Origin: Aliikangiella sp. G2MR2-5
GTDB taxonomy: Bacteria; Pseudomonadota; Gammaproteobacteria; Enterobacterales; Kangiellaceae
Direction: 5' to 3'
NCBI RefSeq assembly: GCF_015687155.1
Contig: NZ_JADPQF010000002.1
Coordinates: 1 to 64,000 of the forward strand
DNA length: 64,000 bases
This document shows positions 54,259 through 62,476 of this stretch, piece by piece. Below the pieces are notes generated by a model, which saw only the letters and a list, made by a program, of their open reading frames with translations, did no database searches and was not told where the DNA came from. Position 1 is the first letter of the stretch. The number at the start of each line of letters is the position of its first letter. Made by a program: the position numbers and the translations under genes.

Positions 54259-54289
54259 GTTATAGCCCGCAGGCGGCGGATATTGTCAA
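54259..54289 (-). promoter_or_regulatory. Possible glyA promoter
   Basis: On the minus strand TTGACA (54289-54284) and TATAAC (54264-54259) are separated by 19 nt, one or two longer than ideal. It would start transcription about 15 nt before the glyA ribosome site. The rest of the 341-nt gap to the divergent kinase gene shows no gene; no glycine riboswitch pattern was seen. Confidence 0.35.
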
Positions 54290-54577
54290 TTTGGGCGCGT
54301 ATTGTAATGCAAAACGCTACGGATGTCGCATTTTTAAGCAGATAGCGCTATATCGATTTTTTATTTCAGATTGCCTTCAGCGTAATGTTTTAAATTAACT
54401 CTGATGCCATTTTGGAACTATTACATTGATAGGCACTTTCAATCAATTGCTAAATAGTCAAAAAGATTGCACCTATCATCTATACTTTTTAATAGCTGCT
54501 TCACGCTTATAGCGGTTAGCTACAACTATCCAGCCATACAAAGCAGACACAAAATTTAAGATATCAATTATCATTTT

Positions 54578-55801
54578 ATGCAGACGCCTGACATCCCTGA
54601 AAACGAATCCCTGAGACTCAATGCTCTCAATCATTACGATATCCTTGATACCCAGGCGGAGCAAAGCTTTGACGAGCTTACCCAAATTGTAGCCGATATT
54701 TGTGGAGTACCAATCGCTCTGGTTAGTCTGGTAGATTCACAAAGACAATGGTTTAAATCAAAAATAGGTCTGGCGACCTGTGAAACTGAGCGAAACATTG
54801 CCTTCTGCGCACATGCCATTCTTCAGCCCGATATATTTATCATAGAAAATACACTAAAAGATGACAGATTTTCCGATAATCCGCTGGTAACGGGGTCGCC
54901 GAATATTCGATTCTATGCAGGCGCTCCCCTCATCACTCAAGATGGATTCGCCCTGGGAACATTATGTGTGATAGATACCAAGCCGCGAAGTTTAGACAAA
55001 ATACAAATGCGAACTCTCCGAGCAGTTGCTAACCAGGTCGTTGCCCAACTAGAGTTGAGAGTCAAAAATAAAGAGTTGTTAAGAACGAACTTGGTCAAAG
55101 AAAGAATATTGTCAATTCTGGCACATGACTTAAAAAATAGCTTTAACAGTATCATTGGTCTAGCGAAGCTACTTAGTACTCGCAAACTTTCACTTGGTAC
55201 CGACAAAGTCACTGAGGTCGCGGGCCAAATTTATCAATCAGGTGATAGAGCTTACAGCCTGCTGCAAAATATACTGGACTGGAGTAAAACACAAAATGAA
55301 GATGAACATTCTGAAAGCCAGGCAAAGATTTCGGATATTTTCGATTCAGTGAAACAACTGACTCAAGCGCAAGCAAAAATAAAGAGCGTTGAGGTTATCT
55401 ATGAGGTTGTAAACGATATTTCGGTTCCGTTTGGAAAAACTCTGGGACTGTCTGCGATTCTGAACCTGGTCAATAATTCGATAAAGTTTTCAAACAAAGG
55501 TCAAAAAATAGAAGTCTCTGCGCAAACCGTCAAAAACCAATATCAGATAACGGTTTCTGACAAAGGTAAAGGAATGAATAAACAGCAAGCCAGCCAGCTA
55601 TTTTCTGGTGAAGTAGCAGCAAGTCGAAAAGGCACTGAAGGAGAGCCCGGTACAGGATTGGGCTCTATATTTGTTTATGATTTTGTAAAGTCGATAGATG
55701 GTGAAATTACTGTTGACACAAAGCCTGAGCTTGGCTGCACAGTGACAATCACGCTTCCGCAATATAACCAATACTCAAAAAACCAGAAGGATGCGCTTTA
55801 G
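54578..55801 (+). CDS. GAF-domain sensor histidine kinase
   Basis: Cytoplasmic kinase of 407 residues without membrane helices. The N-terminal GAF domain (about 20-160) is of the type beginning NALNHYDILDTQAEQSFDEL. HisKA has phosphoacceptor H183 in ILAHDLKNSFNSIIGLAKLL. The ATPase domain (about 285-400) has NLVNNSIKFSNKG, SDKGKGMN and GTGLGSIFVYDFV. No response regulator is adjacent, so it is an orphan. The GAF ligand cannot be named. It ends 3 nt before the convergent M23-like gene stop. Confidence 0.88.
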   Translation: MQTPDIPENESLRLNALNHYDILDTQAEQSFDELTQIVADICGVPIALVSLVDSQRQWFKSKIGLATCETERNIAFCAHAILQPDIFIIENTLKDDRFSDNPLVTGSPNIRFYAGAPLITQDGFALGTLCVIDTKPRSLDKIQMRTLRAVANQVVAQLELRVKNKELLRTNLVKERILSILAHDLKNSFNSIIGLAKLLSTRKLSLGTDKVTEVAGQIYQSGDRAYSLLQNILDWSKTQNEDEHSESQAKISDIFDSVKQLTQAQAKIKSVEVIYEVVNDISVPFGKTLGLSAILNLVNNSIKFSNKGQKIEVSAQTVKNQYQITVSDKGKGMNKQQASQLFSGEVAASRKGTEGEPGTGLGSIFVYDFVKSIDGEITVDTKPELGCTVTITLPQYNQYSKNQKDAL

Positions 55802-55804
55802 CCG

Positions 55805-56395
55805 TTACTCCATTTCACGTCTGGTTTCAATACCAACCGTTCTTTGATCAAATCGAATTTGTAATGGTTGCTCTCCTTTCCAGGCAGCAATATGCAAGTG
55901 AGGATTTCGAGAGTAGCCATTGTTTCCAATTTTGGCAACCACATCACCTGCGTTAACACTATCCCCAACTTTTACTTTCGGAGCATCAATATGAGCAATC
56001 AAAATCATGGTTTCATCTGACTTTTTAAAGGTTATGGAGCTTGCTCGTCCCGGGGTCATGATTCCAGGCTCATTTGTTACCTTATTAATCTGAATGTCTG
56101 CAACAATGCAATCGCAGGGAGCCAGTACTTTCTTACCGTAACCATACCAGTCTTCATTTTTGTAGCCATTCCCTTTATATGATCTCATAAACATACGACC
56201 ATCTGCTTTTAGAAATTCCTGAACAACACAGTCAGTTCCCAGGGCATCACCAACATGTTTAAACTGTCCATCCCAGTGCTCGGTACACGCATAGGTTTCC
56301 GCAGTTGGTGCGTGAATCGTCACATAATCGTTTGCTGACAAATCGCTTATGAAGCCTAGCAGAATTAATCCTGATAGTTTTTTTATTAAGTTCAT
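55805..56395 (-). CDS. Exported M23-like protein with an incomplete zinc site
   Basis: A signal peptide (about 1-21) precedes a 175-residue part with the M23/LytM fold pattern: KKVLAPCDCIVADI, LIAHIDAPKVKVGDSVNAGD, VVAKIGNNGY and NPHLHIAAW. The last two His positions are present (AHIDA, HLH), but the usual His of HxxxD before the LAP segment is missing (region KNEDWYGYGKK). It is therefore probably a non-catalytic relative, like EnvC-type activators. Four Cys could form disulfides. It stands alone. Confidence 0.78.
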   Translation of the reverse strand: MNLIKKLSGLILLGFISDLSANDYVTIHAPTAETYACTEHWDGQFKHVGDALGTDCVVQEFLKADGRMFMRSYKGNGYKNEDWYGYGKKVLAPCDCIVADIQINKVTNEPGIMTPGRASSITFKKSDETMILIAHIDAPKVKVGDSVNAGDVVAKIGNNGYSRNPHLHIAAWKGEQPLQIRFDQRTVGIETRREME

Positions 56396-56619
56396 GTAGT
56401 TTCCTTGAACGTATTTTCTGGACTTTGATACTTAGAATAAGCATTCTACTTTCACTGATAGATATTTCAAAGTCCGGTTACTAAATTCACATCCGCTAAA
56501 TTGAAACAAAAACGTAACCGCTATAAGTTATCAACGAACTGGAGTGAGTGACAAGGAAGTTGTGGAAAAACACTTGTCTTCGGGTACCCTTTAGTGAAGA
56601 GAAACCTTTGCAGGCCTTT

Positions 56620-58239
56620 TTAAACTTTGAATTGCCTGGCTACGGCTTCTAACCGCTCCGCCATAGAAGACAGGTTATAGCCCGCTTCTGACAATAATTC
56701 TGCATTCTTTGAAGACTTCTCAGTTCGGCTATTAATATCTGCCATTTTAGAGATGATCGCTCCAGACGCGTCTTGCTGTTTATCGGTTGAACTGGCTATT
56801 TCCATGTTCATCAAATTAATTTTATTTATTTTTTCAGTAATTATGCTCAAACTATCGCCCGCAAGATTGGCATTCGCTACGCTGTCCTGAGCCTGTCTGG
56901 AACTACTTTCCATCGCACTCACCGCCGAACGGGCAGCCGACTGCAGTTTCTCAATAATTTTATGTATCTCTTCGGTGCTTTCCTGAGTTCGCGATGCCAG
57001 TGATCGAACCTCGTCAGCAACCACTGCAAAACCTCTTCCTTGTTCGCCAGCCCTTGCCGCCTCAATGGCTGCATTGAGCGCCAATAAATTGGTTTGCTCG
57101 GCGATCCCTTTAATAACATCGAGCACCATGCTGACACTTTTGGAGTCAGCTTCTAGCTGAGCGATGACTTCAGAAGCATTTCTCACATCATCAGCCAAAG
57201 AATTAATTGATGACACAGTTTGGTGTACTACTTTACTTCCATTTTCAGCTTCTTCATTAGCATTCCTGGCTGCTTCTGCAGCTTCTGCTGCATTGTGAGC
57301 AATCTGGGTTACATTTTCTCCCATATGATCAACAGATTCTTTAGTATCATTAGCGCCTTGACGTTGAATAGAAATTTCTTTATGGGATTCATCTGCAATT
57401 GAATTTAGCGACTGCACTAAGTCGCTTAAAGGCAAAACCGAATCGATGACCTCCTTGATAACGCCTTGCAACTTTTCTATAAAGCTATTAAACCAAAATA
57501 CCAAGTCACCAATTTCATCCTTGTTTTTGGTATTGAGTCTGACAGTAAGATCTCCATTTTCCTGAGCAATATCTTTTAACGATGATACTACACTATTGAG
57601 GCTTAACTTGATCGCAGAAGTTATTGGAATGGAAACTGCGAATAACAGAAAGATGGTTATTCCGCCGACAATAAAACCAATCATTACTAAGTCCTGTGCT
57701 TGATTATTGGCTGTTTCAATAGCATTCTTAAAGACACCATCAAGTTTGGAACGAAATCCCTCTAGCAGGGCTAAAGCACTATCAAATAGTTGATTCAATT
57801 CCTGAGCCTGCTTTCCAATTGAAGAAAAGTCGGCACTGCCTTCAATCATTTGTCGCGAAATATCTGATGCCCCCTGATAGTAGGATTTGTATTGTCTTTT
57901 AAATTGTTCAACTTCTTCTATATAGGCAGTATTTATTGATACTATATCCTGCAAATATTTGTCCAGCTCTTCTGCTCTGGCCTGAGCCGCAGTGATACTA
58001 TCTTCATCGCCAGTCGTTACCGCACTACTAAGATTTTCTTTAATTCTTTCAAATTCAACAATGCTCTTGTCGGCCAACTGCAACGCTGGAAAGTAAGTAT
58101 CACGAGCCGTTTCCAGAAGTTTTTTATTATCAAATGCAGTCAGAGTGGATAAGACTATATAAACCAGAAAACTCAAAGCCCCTATGGTAGGGATCATTAG
58201 TACTTTCTGACGAATGGTTAGCCTTTTAAATAAATTCAT
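56620..58239 (-). CDS. Methyl-accepting chemotaxis protein
   Basis: Chemoreceptor of 539 residues. Transmembrane helix about 12-33, a four-helix-bundle-like periplasmic sensor (about 35-187), a second helix (about 188-210), HAMP (about 212-265), and a signalling domain with the hairpin tip [20 protein letters not shown] and [20 protein letters not shown]. There is no C-terminal CheR-binding pentapeptide. It follows the phosphate-binding-like gene by 81 nt and is probably co-transcribed with it and the porin gene, which suggests that the receptor senses or uses their ligand (inference). Confidence 0.93.
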   Translation of the reverse strand: MNLFKRLTIRQKVLMIPTIGALSFLVYIVLSTLTAFDNKKLLETARDTYFPALQLADKSIVEFERIKENLSSAVTTGDEDSITAAQARAEELDKYLQDIVSINTAYIEEVEQFKRQYKSYYQGASDISRQMIEGSADFSSIGKQAQELNQLFDSALALLEGFRSKLDGVFKNAIETANNQAQDLVMIGFIVGGITIFLLFAVSIPITSAIKLSLNSVVSSLKDIAQENGDLTVRLNTKNKDEIGDLVFWFNSFIEKLQGVIKEVIDSVLPLSDLVQSLNSIADESHKEISIQRQGANDTKESVDHMGENVTQIAHNAAEAAEAARNANEEAENGSKVVHQTVSSINSLADDVRNASEVIAQLEADSKSVSMVLDVIKGIAEQTNLLALNAAIEAARAGEQGRGFAVVADEVRSLASRTQESTEEIHKIIEKLQSAARSAVSAMESSSRQAQDSVANANLAGDSLSIITEKINKINLMNMEIASSTDKQQDASGAIISKMADINSRTEKSSKNAELLSEAGYNLSSMAERLEAVARQFKV

Positions 58240-58320
58240 CAGCTTTTCTCAACTATTTACTAAGCACTATCTACCCATAGCAATGTGCTCGACAAATAAG
58301 AATTCTATTGCATTTTTTCG

Positions 58321-58737
58321 CTAAAACCTGGCAATAACCTTAACACTGTCATCAACATCAGATGCATTAATGTATCCAATATAATCAGGATTGCTTGCGA
58401 CAGCTTTTTTAACTTCTTGAGCCGTCGCCATGCTTTCCGGCGGCGTTCCTTTGCCTGTAAAAATTAACTTAGACCAATAGGCCTTAAGCTGGCTAGCAGA
58501 CTTTTTTAACACCTTTTGATTAAACTCATCAGCAGCAGCATCACCTTCAGACAAATTTATCGGCGTAGCGCTACCACCCCCGGGGAAAGACTTCATTTTC
58601 CCTAAAAATAGTCGAGCCAGATCCGTATTTGATAGCGTGCTATTGTTAGAAGGATGAACAATGATTGCGACATCTGCAAAGCTATTGTTCGCGTAGAAAA
58701 GTGCACAAAGCGTTATTACTAATTTTACAAATTTCAT
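58321..58737 (-). CDS. Small phosphate-binding-like periplasmic protein
   Basis: A signal peptide (about 1-21) precedes a 117-residue domain related to the PstS-like periplasmic binding superfamily: IVHPSNNSTLSNTDLARLFLGKMKSFPGG at the front and SMATAQEVKKAVASNPDYIGYINASD near the end. It is about half the length of a full PstS, so it represents one lobe. It starts 12 nt after the porin gene and precedes a chemoreceptor. Ligand unknown. Confidence 0.82.
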   Translation of the reverse strand: MKFVKLVITLCALFYANNSFADVAIIVHPSNNSTLSNTDLARLFLGKMKSFPGGGSATPINLSEGDAAADEFNQKVLKKSASQLKAYWSKLIFTGKGTPPESMATAQEVKKAVASNPDYIGYINASDVDDSVKVIARF

Positions 58738-58749
58738 TGGACCCCTCCC

Positions 58750-59883
58750 TTAGAAAACTAGCGAAACACCAGTAGTCAGCAAATTAACCGACTCCTGAGT
58801 AAGATTATCTTCAAATCGGGAAACATTGATTTTGAATGCCGCAGAGGGGTGAAAGTCATATCGAATTCCAAAAGAAATTGTTTCGGTATCTTCATGAAAT
58901 GCTGAAGCCACAGCATCAAGTGTCGGGCTGGGAATCCCGACCAGGTCAAGAGCAGTTTTAGGAGTTGCATCTTCTATTTCATAGGTAAGAAAGTAAACTG
59001 CATTATCAGTATTGACACCGAAAGTAATATAGGCGGAGTCGGTCTCATCAGGCAATATACTATCGTCAGCAGAAAATTGAGTAAACTCGAACTCAGTAAA
59101 CCAGCGTTCTCCGCTATACCTTACCCCAAGGTTTGTAAACGATGCATCATCTTCGAGGAGTAGAATAGTATTTGCGTCTGGCACTAAGCTGGCAGCAGCA
59201 TCAGTAGGCAAGCCCAGAGTACAGCTCGGACAAATGGTGTAGCCTAATCGGAACGTCCAGTTAAAATCTGACAACATCCACACAAAACTGGTGGTATTAT
59301 CTACGTCCGAAGGTCTCTCTATTACCTCGCCATCAACATCAAACTTTAATGTTTCATCAGTACTTCCCGTTGCAATCTGAAGCGCACTGTCAAAGTCTCC
59401 GAAGGTTGTATTGTAAGTGTAGGAGATTCCTTCAAAGTTATTCAAAGGTAAATCATAAACGGAGCGAGGTGGAGCTATCCAGTGGTAAGCATAACCGACT
59501 TCAAGAAATTCAGAATAGCGATAAAATGGAATTCTTATACGGCCAAACTGGAGACTGGAACTATCAGATAATTCATAGCTCAGGTACGCCCAGGTAAAGT
59601 CTGTTGACCATTCATCTCGGGCCCTTGCAACCAGTTGTGCAGTTGCTGATAAACCATCTCCCAGATCGGTAGAGAACTGTAACCCGAACAGCGACTCTGA
59701 CTCAAAGCTAAAGTCACCATCATATTGCAACAGCTGGTCATCATCGTCGAGTGTTGTTCCCGCAATTATATTTGCAAACCCGTTAACTCTGACTTCAGCC
59801 GAACCAGTAAAAGCAATCAAAAACAGAGCTAACATAAGGAGCGATTGTGTAAAGCCCCTCATCATTTTGATTTTATTTAACAT
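58750..59883 (-). CDS. Outer-membrane beta-barrel porin-like protein
   Basis: A signal peptide (about 1-31, ending FTGSAE-VR) and a mature part with alternating beta strands rich in aromatic residues; the C-terminus VNLLTTGVSLVF ends in Phe, as required for BAM-dependent insertion. It resembles short-chain or phosphate-type porins, but the solute cannot be assigned. ATG 59883 has AAGGGG about 9 nt upstream; an upstream TTG at 59916 would put that site inside the gene. It is the first gene of a porin/binding-protein/chemoreceptor operon. Confidence 0.85.
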   Translation of the reverse strand: MLNKIKMMRGFTQSLLMLALFLIAFTGSAEVRVNGFANIIAGTTLDDDDQLLQYDGDFSFESESLFGLQFSTDLGDGLSATAQLVARARDEWSTDFTWAYLSYELSDSSSLQFGRIRIPFYRYSEFLEVGYAYHWIAPPRSVYDLPLNNFEGISYTYNTTFGDFDSALQIATGSTDETLKFDVDGEVIERPSDVDNTTSFVWMLSDFNWTFRLGYTICPSCTLGLPTDAAASLVPDANTILLLEDDASFTNLGVRYSGERWFTEFEFTQFSADDSILPDETDSAYITFGVNTDNAVYFLTYEIEDATPKTALDLVGIPSPTLDAVASAFHEDTETISFGIRYDFHPSAAFKINVSRFEDNLTQESVNLLTTGVSLVF

Positions 59884-60097
59884 AAAACCAACCCCTTCTT
59901 TTTCTAACAAAACCAATAGTTAGCTTTAAGCGTAGAACAATATATTTATATTGCAAAACATATAGTTAAAGTAAAAAGTTAATTTACTGCATAAGGTTCA
60001 AACAATAACTTATGCATTTTTACAACCATATTTATGTTTTTAATTACCTATTTGCATTTAAAATGATTTTATTTAGCCGCAAACAATGAAAAGACTT

Positions 60098-61711
60098 TTA
60101 AAAGCAAACCCAGAACATTGAACTTCGCTTGCAGTCTTTAAAATTGAAACTGGCTTTGATCTGGAATGAAGTGATTGACAAACCTGGAGGAGGTTTTGGA
60201 AGGTTAGAGAGCTTTAATATTTCACTCGAAACAACTGTCTGTAAAAGAGGATCAACCTTAGAAACGATATCTACATCACTCACCTTTAAATCACTGTTCA
60301 AGCTGACCAGAACTTGAATATCACTTTTAGGGAGACTCCTTAGCCTCGATGGAGGTCTGATTGATACACTTTCAATTTCACTTCGAAGCAGATTTATATA
60401 GTCTGAATATTGTTTACTCTGTGCTTCTGACAGCTTGGGTGCCTTTCCATTGACGCCGATAGTTGATTTATTCTCAATATCATGTGCTCTTTGAGGACAT
60501 TCCCATAAAAAAACAACGCGCTTACACTCGGCAAAGTGAAACGCCACCATTACAACAAGTTCTTCATCACTCAAGTTGCCAGGAGGCGTAGGGAGAGAAG
60601 TCAGCTCAATACTTTTTAATATCGCTGCTCTTAAGCGGGATGGGATAGAAGAAGACTGAAAGCGTTGTTCTTTAATTCTTCCTTCACCACTTAATTTAAG
60701 TTCTATCAGCACAGGCTCCTGCGGTAAATTTTTCAAAGACACCGGCGGCTTAGGGTTTGAGCTTTCGACAAGCCCCTTCACCTTATTCAGAAAAGCTGTT
60801 TTTTCGTTAATCTTATCGCTCCTTCTTTTCTCTTCGGCTACTTTTTGCGTTTGCTTAGACTTTATTGATTGAGCTTTGCTATTAGCTCGTCCCTGATTTT
60901 TAGAAGAATTTTGCGAAACAACCTTTTTTTCGACTCTATCGCTTCTAACCGCTACTCTTTGATTCTTAACCCGTGATTCGGCTATTCGCTTTTCTTTTTC
61001 CCTTTCAGCCAGCTCTTTAAGTCTTTCTTCATTTTCCTCTCTCTGCTTTTCTTCCAGAATACTTTTAGCCCATTTTTGTCGAAGCGAAGAGTAAAAGGTA
61101 TCAAAAAGTTTTGCTGCCAACCTGTCATCTACGGGCGAGGTTAGCTCCTCATAAAAACGGGTGTCTCTTATCGACTTGCCGGTCCAAATTCGAACCAGTA
61201 TGGGATATAGCCTTGTGCTACTTTGCTGATAAATAGTTACGTCATTGATTGTTACTTTAAGGGACTTGTTATTCTCGAGAATAAATCGAAGAATATCTCC
61301 CTTGACATAGGTATGTCTAATAGCTAGCAATAATTCTTGAATACTTTCCTGATTTTCCTCCAGGTCATTCCCTTCATTGTTGACTAAAATGTTCTCCAGC
61401 ATCATCCTGTAAAAAAGTCTTGAGGAAACTTTTTTGTTTATAAAACGAAACTCCATAGTTCTCGGTTTGTCGGAAGTAATCCATTCTTCCGGATACTCAA
61501 GAGTTTCTCTCGAGTAGAGTGCCGCGAGGTATATTGGCACTTTAAGTTCTTCTTTAACTGCCAGCCCTTGAAGTTCACTCTGTTCTGCGGCCTGCAAACA
61601 TAAGGTAACCATGAAGCCAAAAAGCCACAGGCAGTTAGTTACCTTCTTCTTAACCGCCAATTCTGATTTTATGAAAATTTTCAAGTCAAACTTCCCGCCT
61701 ATGAAAGTCAA
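60098..61711 (-). CDS. Exported protein with charged coiled segment and duplicated C-terminal TonB-like modules
   Basis: Not firmly recognised. A hydrophobic segment near residues 25-41 serves as signal or anchor. Residues about 45-200 recall the chalcone-isomerase-like fold (LKVPIYLAALYSRETLEYP). Residues about 215-310 are a highly charged coiled region. Two similar C-terminal modules follow (about 340-410 and 460-537), each built as VLIELKLSGEG or VLVSLNSDLK, then LTSLPTPPG or LSNLPKPPPG, then FHFAECKR or FNFKDCKR. That layout resembles TonB C-terminal domains. A long upstream frame makes the start uncertain. Confidence 0.65.
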   Translation of the reverse strand: MTFIGGKFDLKIFIKSELAVKKKVTNCLWLFGFMVTLCLQAAEQSELQGLAVKEELKVPIYLAALYSRETLEYPEEWITSDKPRTMEFRFINKKVSSRLFYRMMLENILVNNEGNDLEENQESIQELLLAIRHTYVKGDILRFILENNKSLKVTINDVTIYQQSSTRLYPILVRIWTGKSIRDTRFYEELTSPVDDRLAAKLFDTFYSSLRQKWAKSILEEKQREENEERLKELAEREKEKRIAESRVKNQRVAVRSDRVEKKVVSQNSSKNQGRANSKAQSIKSKQTQKVAEEKRRSDKINEKTAFLNKVKGLVESSNPKPPVSLKNLPQEPVLIELKLSGEGRIKEQRFQSSSIPSRLRAAILKSIELTSLPTPPGNLSDEELVVMVAFHFAECKRVVFLWECPQRAHDIENKSTIGVNGKAPKLSEAQSKQYSDYINLLRSEIESVSIRPPSRLRSLPKSDIQVLVSLNSDLKVSDVDIVSKVDPLLQTVVSSEILKLSNLPKPPPGLSITSFQIKASFNFKDCKRSSMFWVCF

Positions 61712-61927
61712 TAGTTCCGTCTAACATGATTCCACTTTTATCCTGGTCAAGCATATAGTCACTTTTGAAACGTCACTTTTGAATTGTCACCTTTGATTTA
61801 ATAGTATAGTTCAAAAAAAACGAGCGACTTGACTAACCGGGATCGCATGGATATTGCTGTCGTAAAGCAGATCCAGAACATTCAGATTCATAGTTTATTT
61901 GTATGCATGAACAATTAGAACCTACAA

Positions 61928-62473
61928 TTAGGTCTCACACGTCAGTGACTTTGATAGTAATTCGAGTTTATCTTCATCCATATAGCCAGTAACTTTTGTG
62001 ACAAAGCGTCCACGACTGTCAAATATTAAAGTATAGGGTGTTGCTGGCACATCACCAATTAATTCAAGTAGCTTTTGCGAAGCTTTGAGAATGGGAATTT
62101 CTGGTCGCGCACGCTTTGCCCAAAGACGAAGCAGCCTGTTACTATCACCAATTCCAGCCATGACAAATTGCATTCTCGATTTTTCATTTAGCCTGTTATA
62201 CGCCTTGATTTGACGCAGGCACCATCGACATTTGTCTTCATAAAAGCTCAGCAGCAAAGGCTTTCCGATATAACCCTCTAAGTCGACAACGTCCTCCGAC
62301 TGTAAACTGTGCAACTTTATTCCTGCAAGTTGGTGAGTAACCGGAGCGGCATTAATTCCGCCTCGGGCCTCGGCAAGTGCAAAGGATGCACCAGTTACAA
62401 TGAAGATAGAAAAAACAAAGTTTAAAATTCTCTGCAATGTGATACCTCGACAGAGACAACAGAGCTTCAACAT
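61928..62473 (-). CDS. Exported thioredoxin-like (TlpA-type) protein
   Basis: Signal or anchor segment about 14-34, then a thioredoxin-fold domain with the redox motif CRWC (C82, C85) in LLSFYEDKCRWCLRQIKAY. DVPATPYTLIFDSRGRFVTKVTGYM carries the cis-Pro expected next to the active site. 181 residues. It starts 3 nt after the TonB-dependent receptor stop, so the two form an operon. A role in disulfide or metal handling linked to the receptor is possible. Confidence 0.85.
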   Translation of the reverse strand: MLKLCCLCRGITLQRILNFVFSIFIVTGASFALAEARGGINAAPVTHQLAGIKLHSLQSEDVVDLEGYIGKPLLLSFYEDKCRWCLRQIKAYNRLNEKSRMQFVMAGIGDSNRLLRLWAKRARPEIPILKASQKLLELIGDVPATPYTLIFDSRGRFVTKVTGYMDEDKLELLSKSLTCET

Positions 62474-62476
62474 GAT

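Noticed and set aside
54237-54577. Glycine riboswitch or PurR box upstream of glyA
   Set aside because: Only a partial match to a PurR box (ATGCAAAACGCTAC) was found, and no tandem glycine-aptamer pattern.
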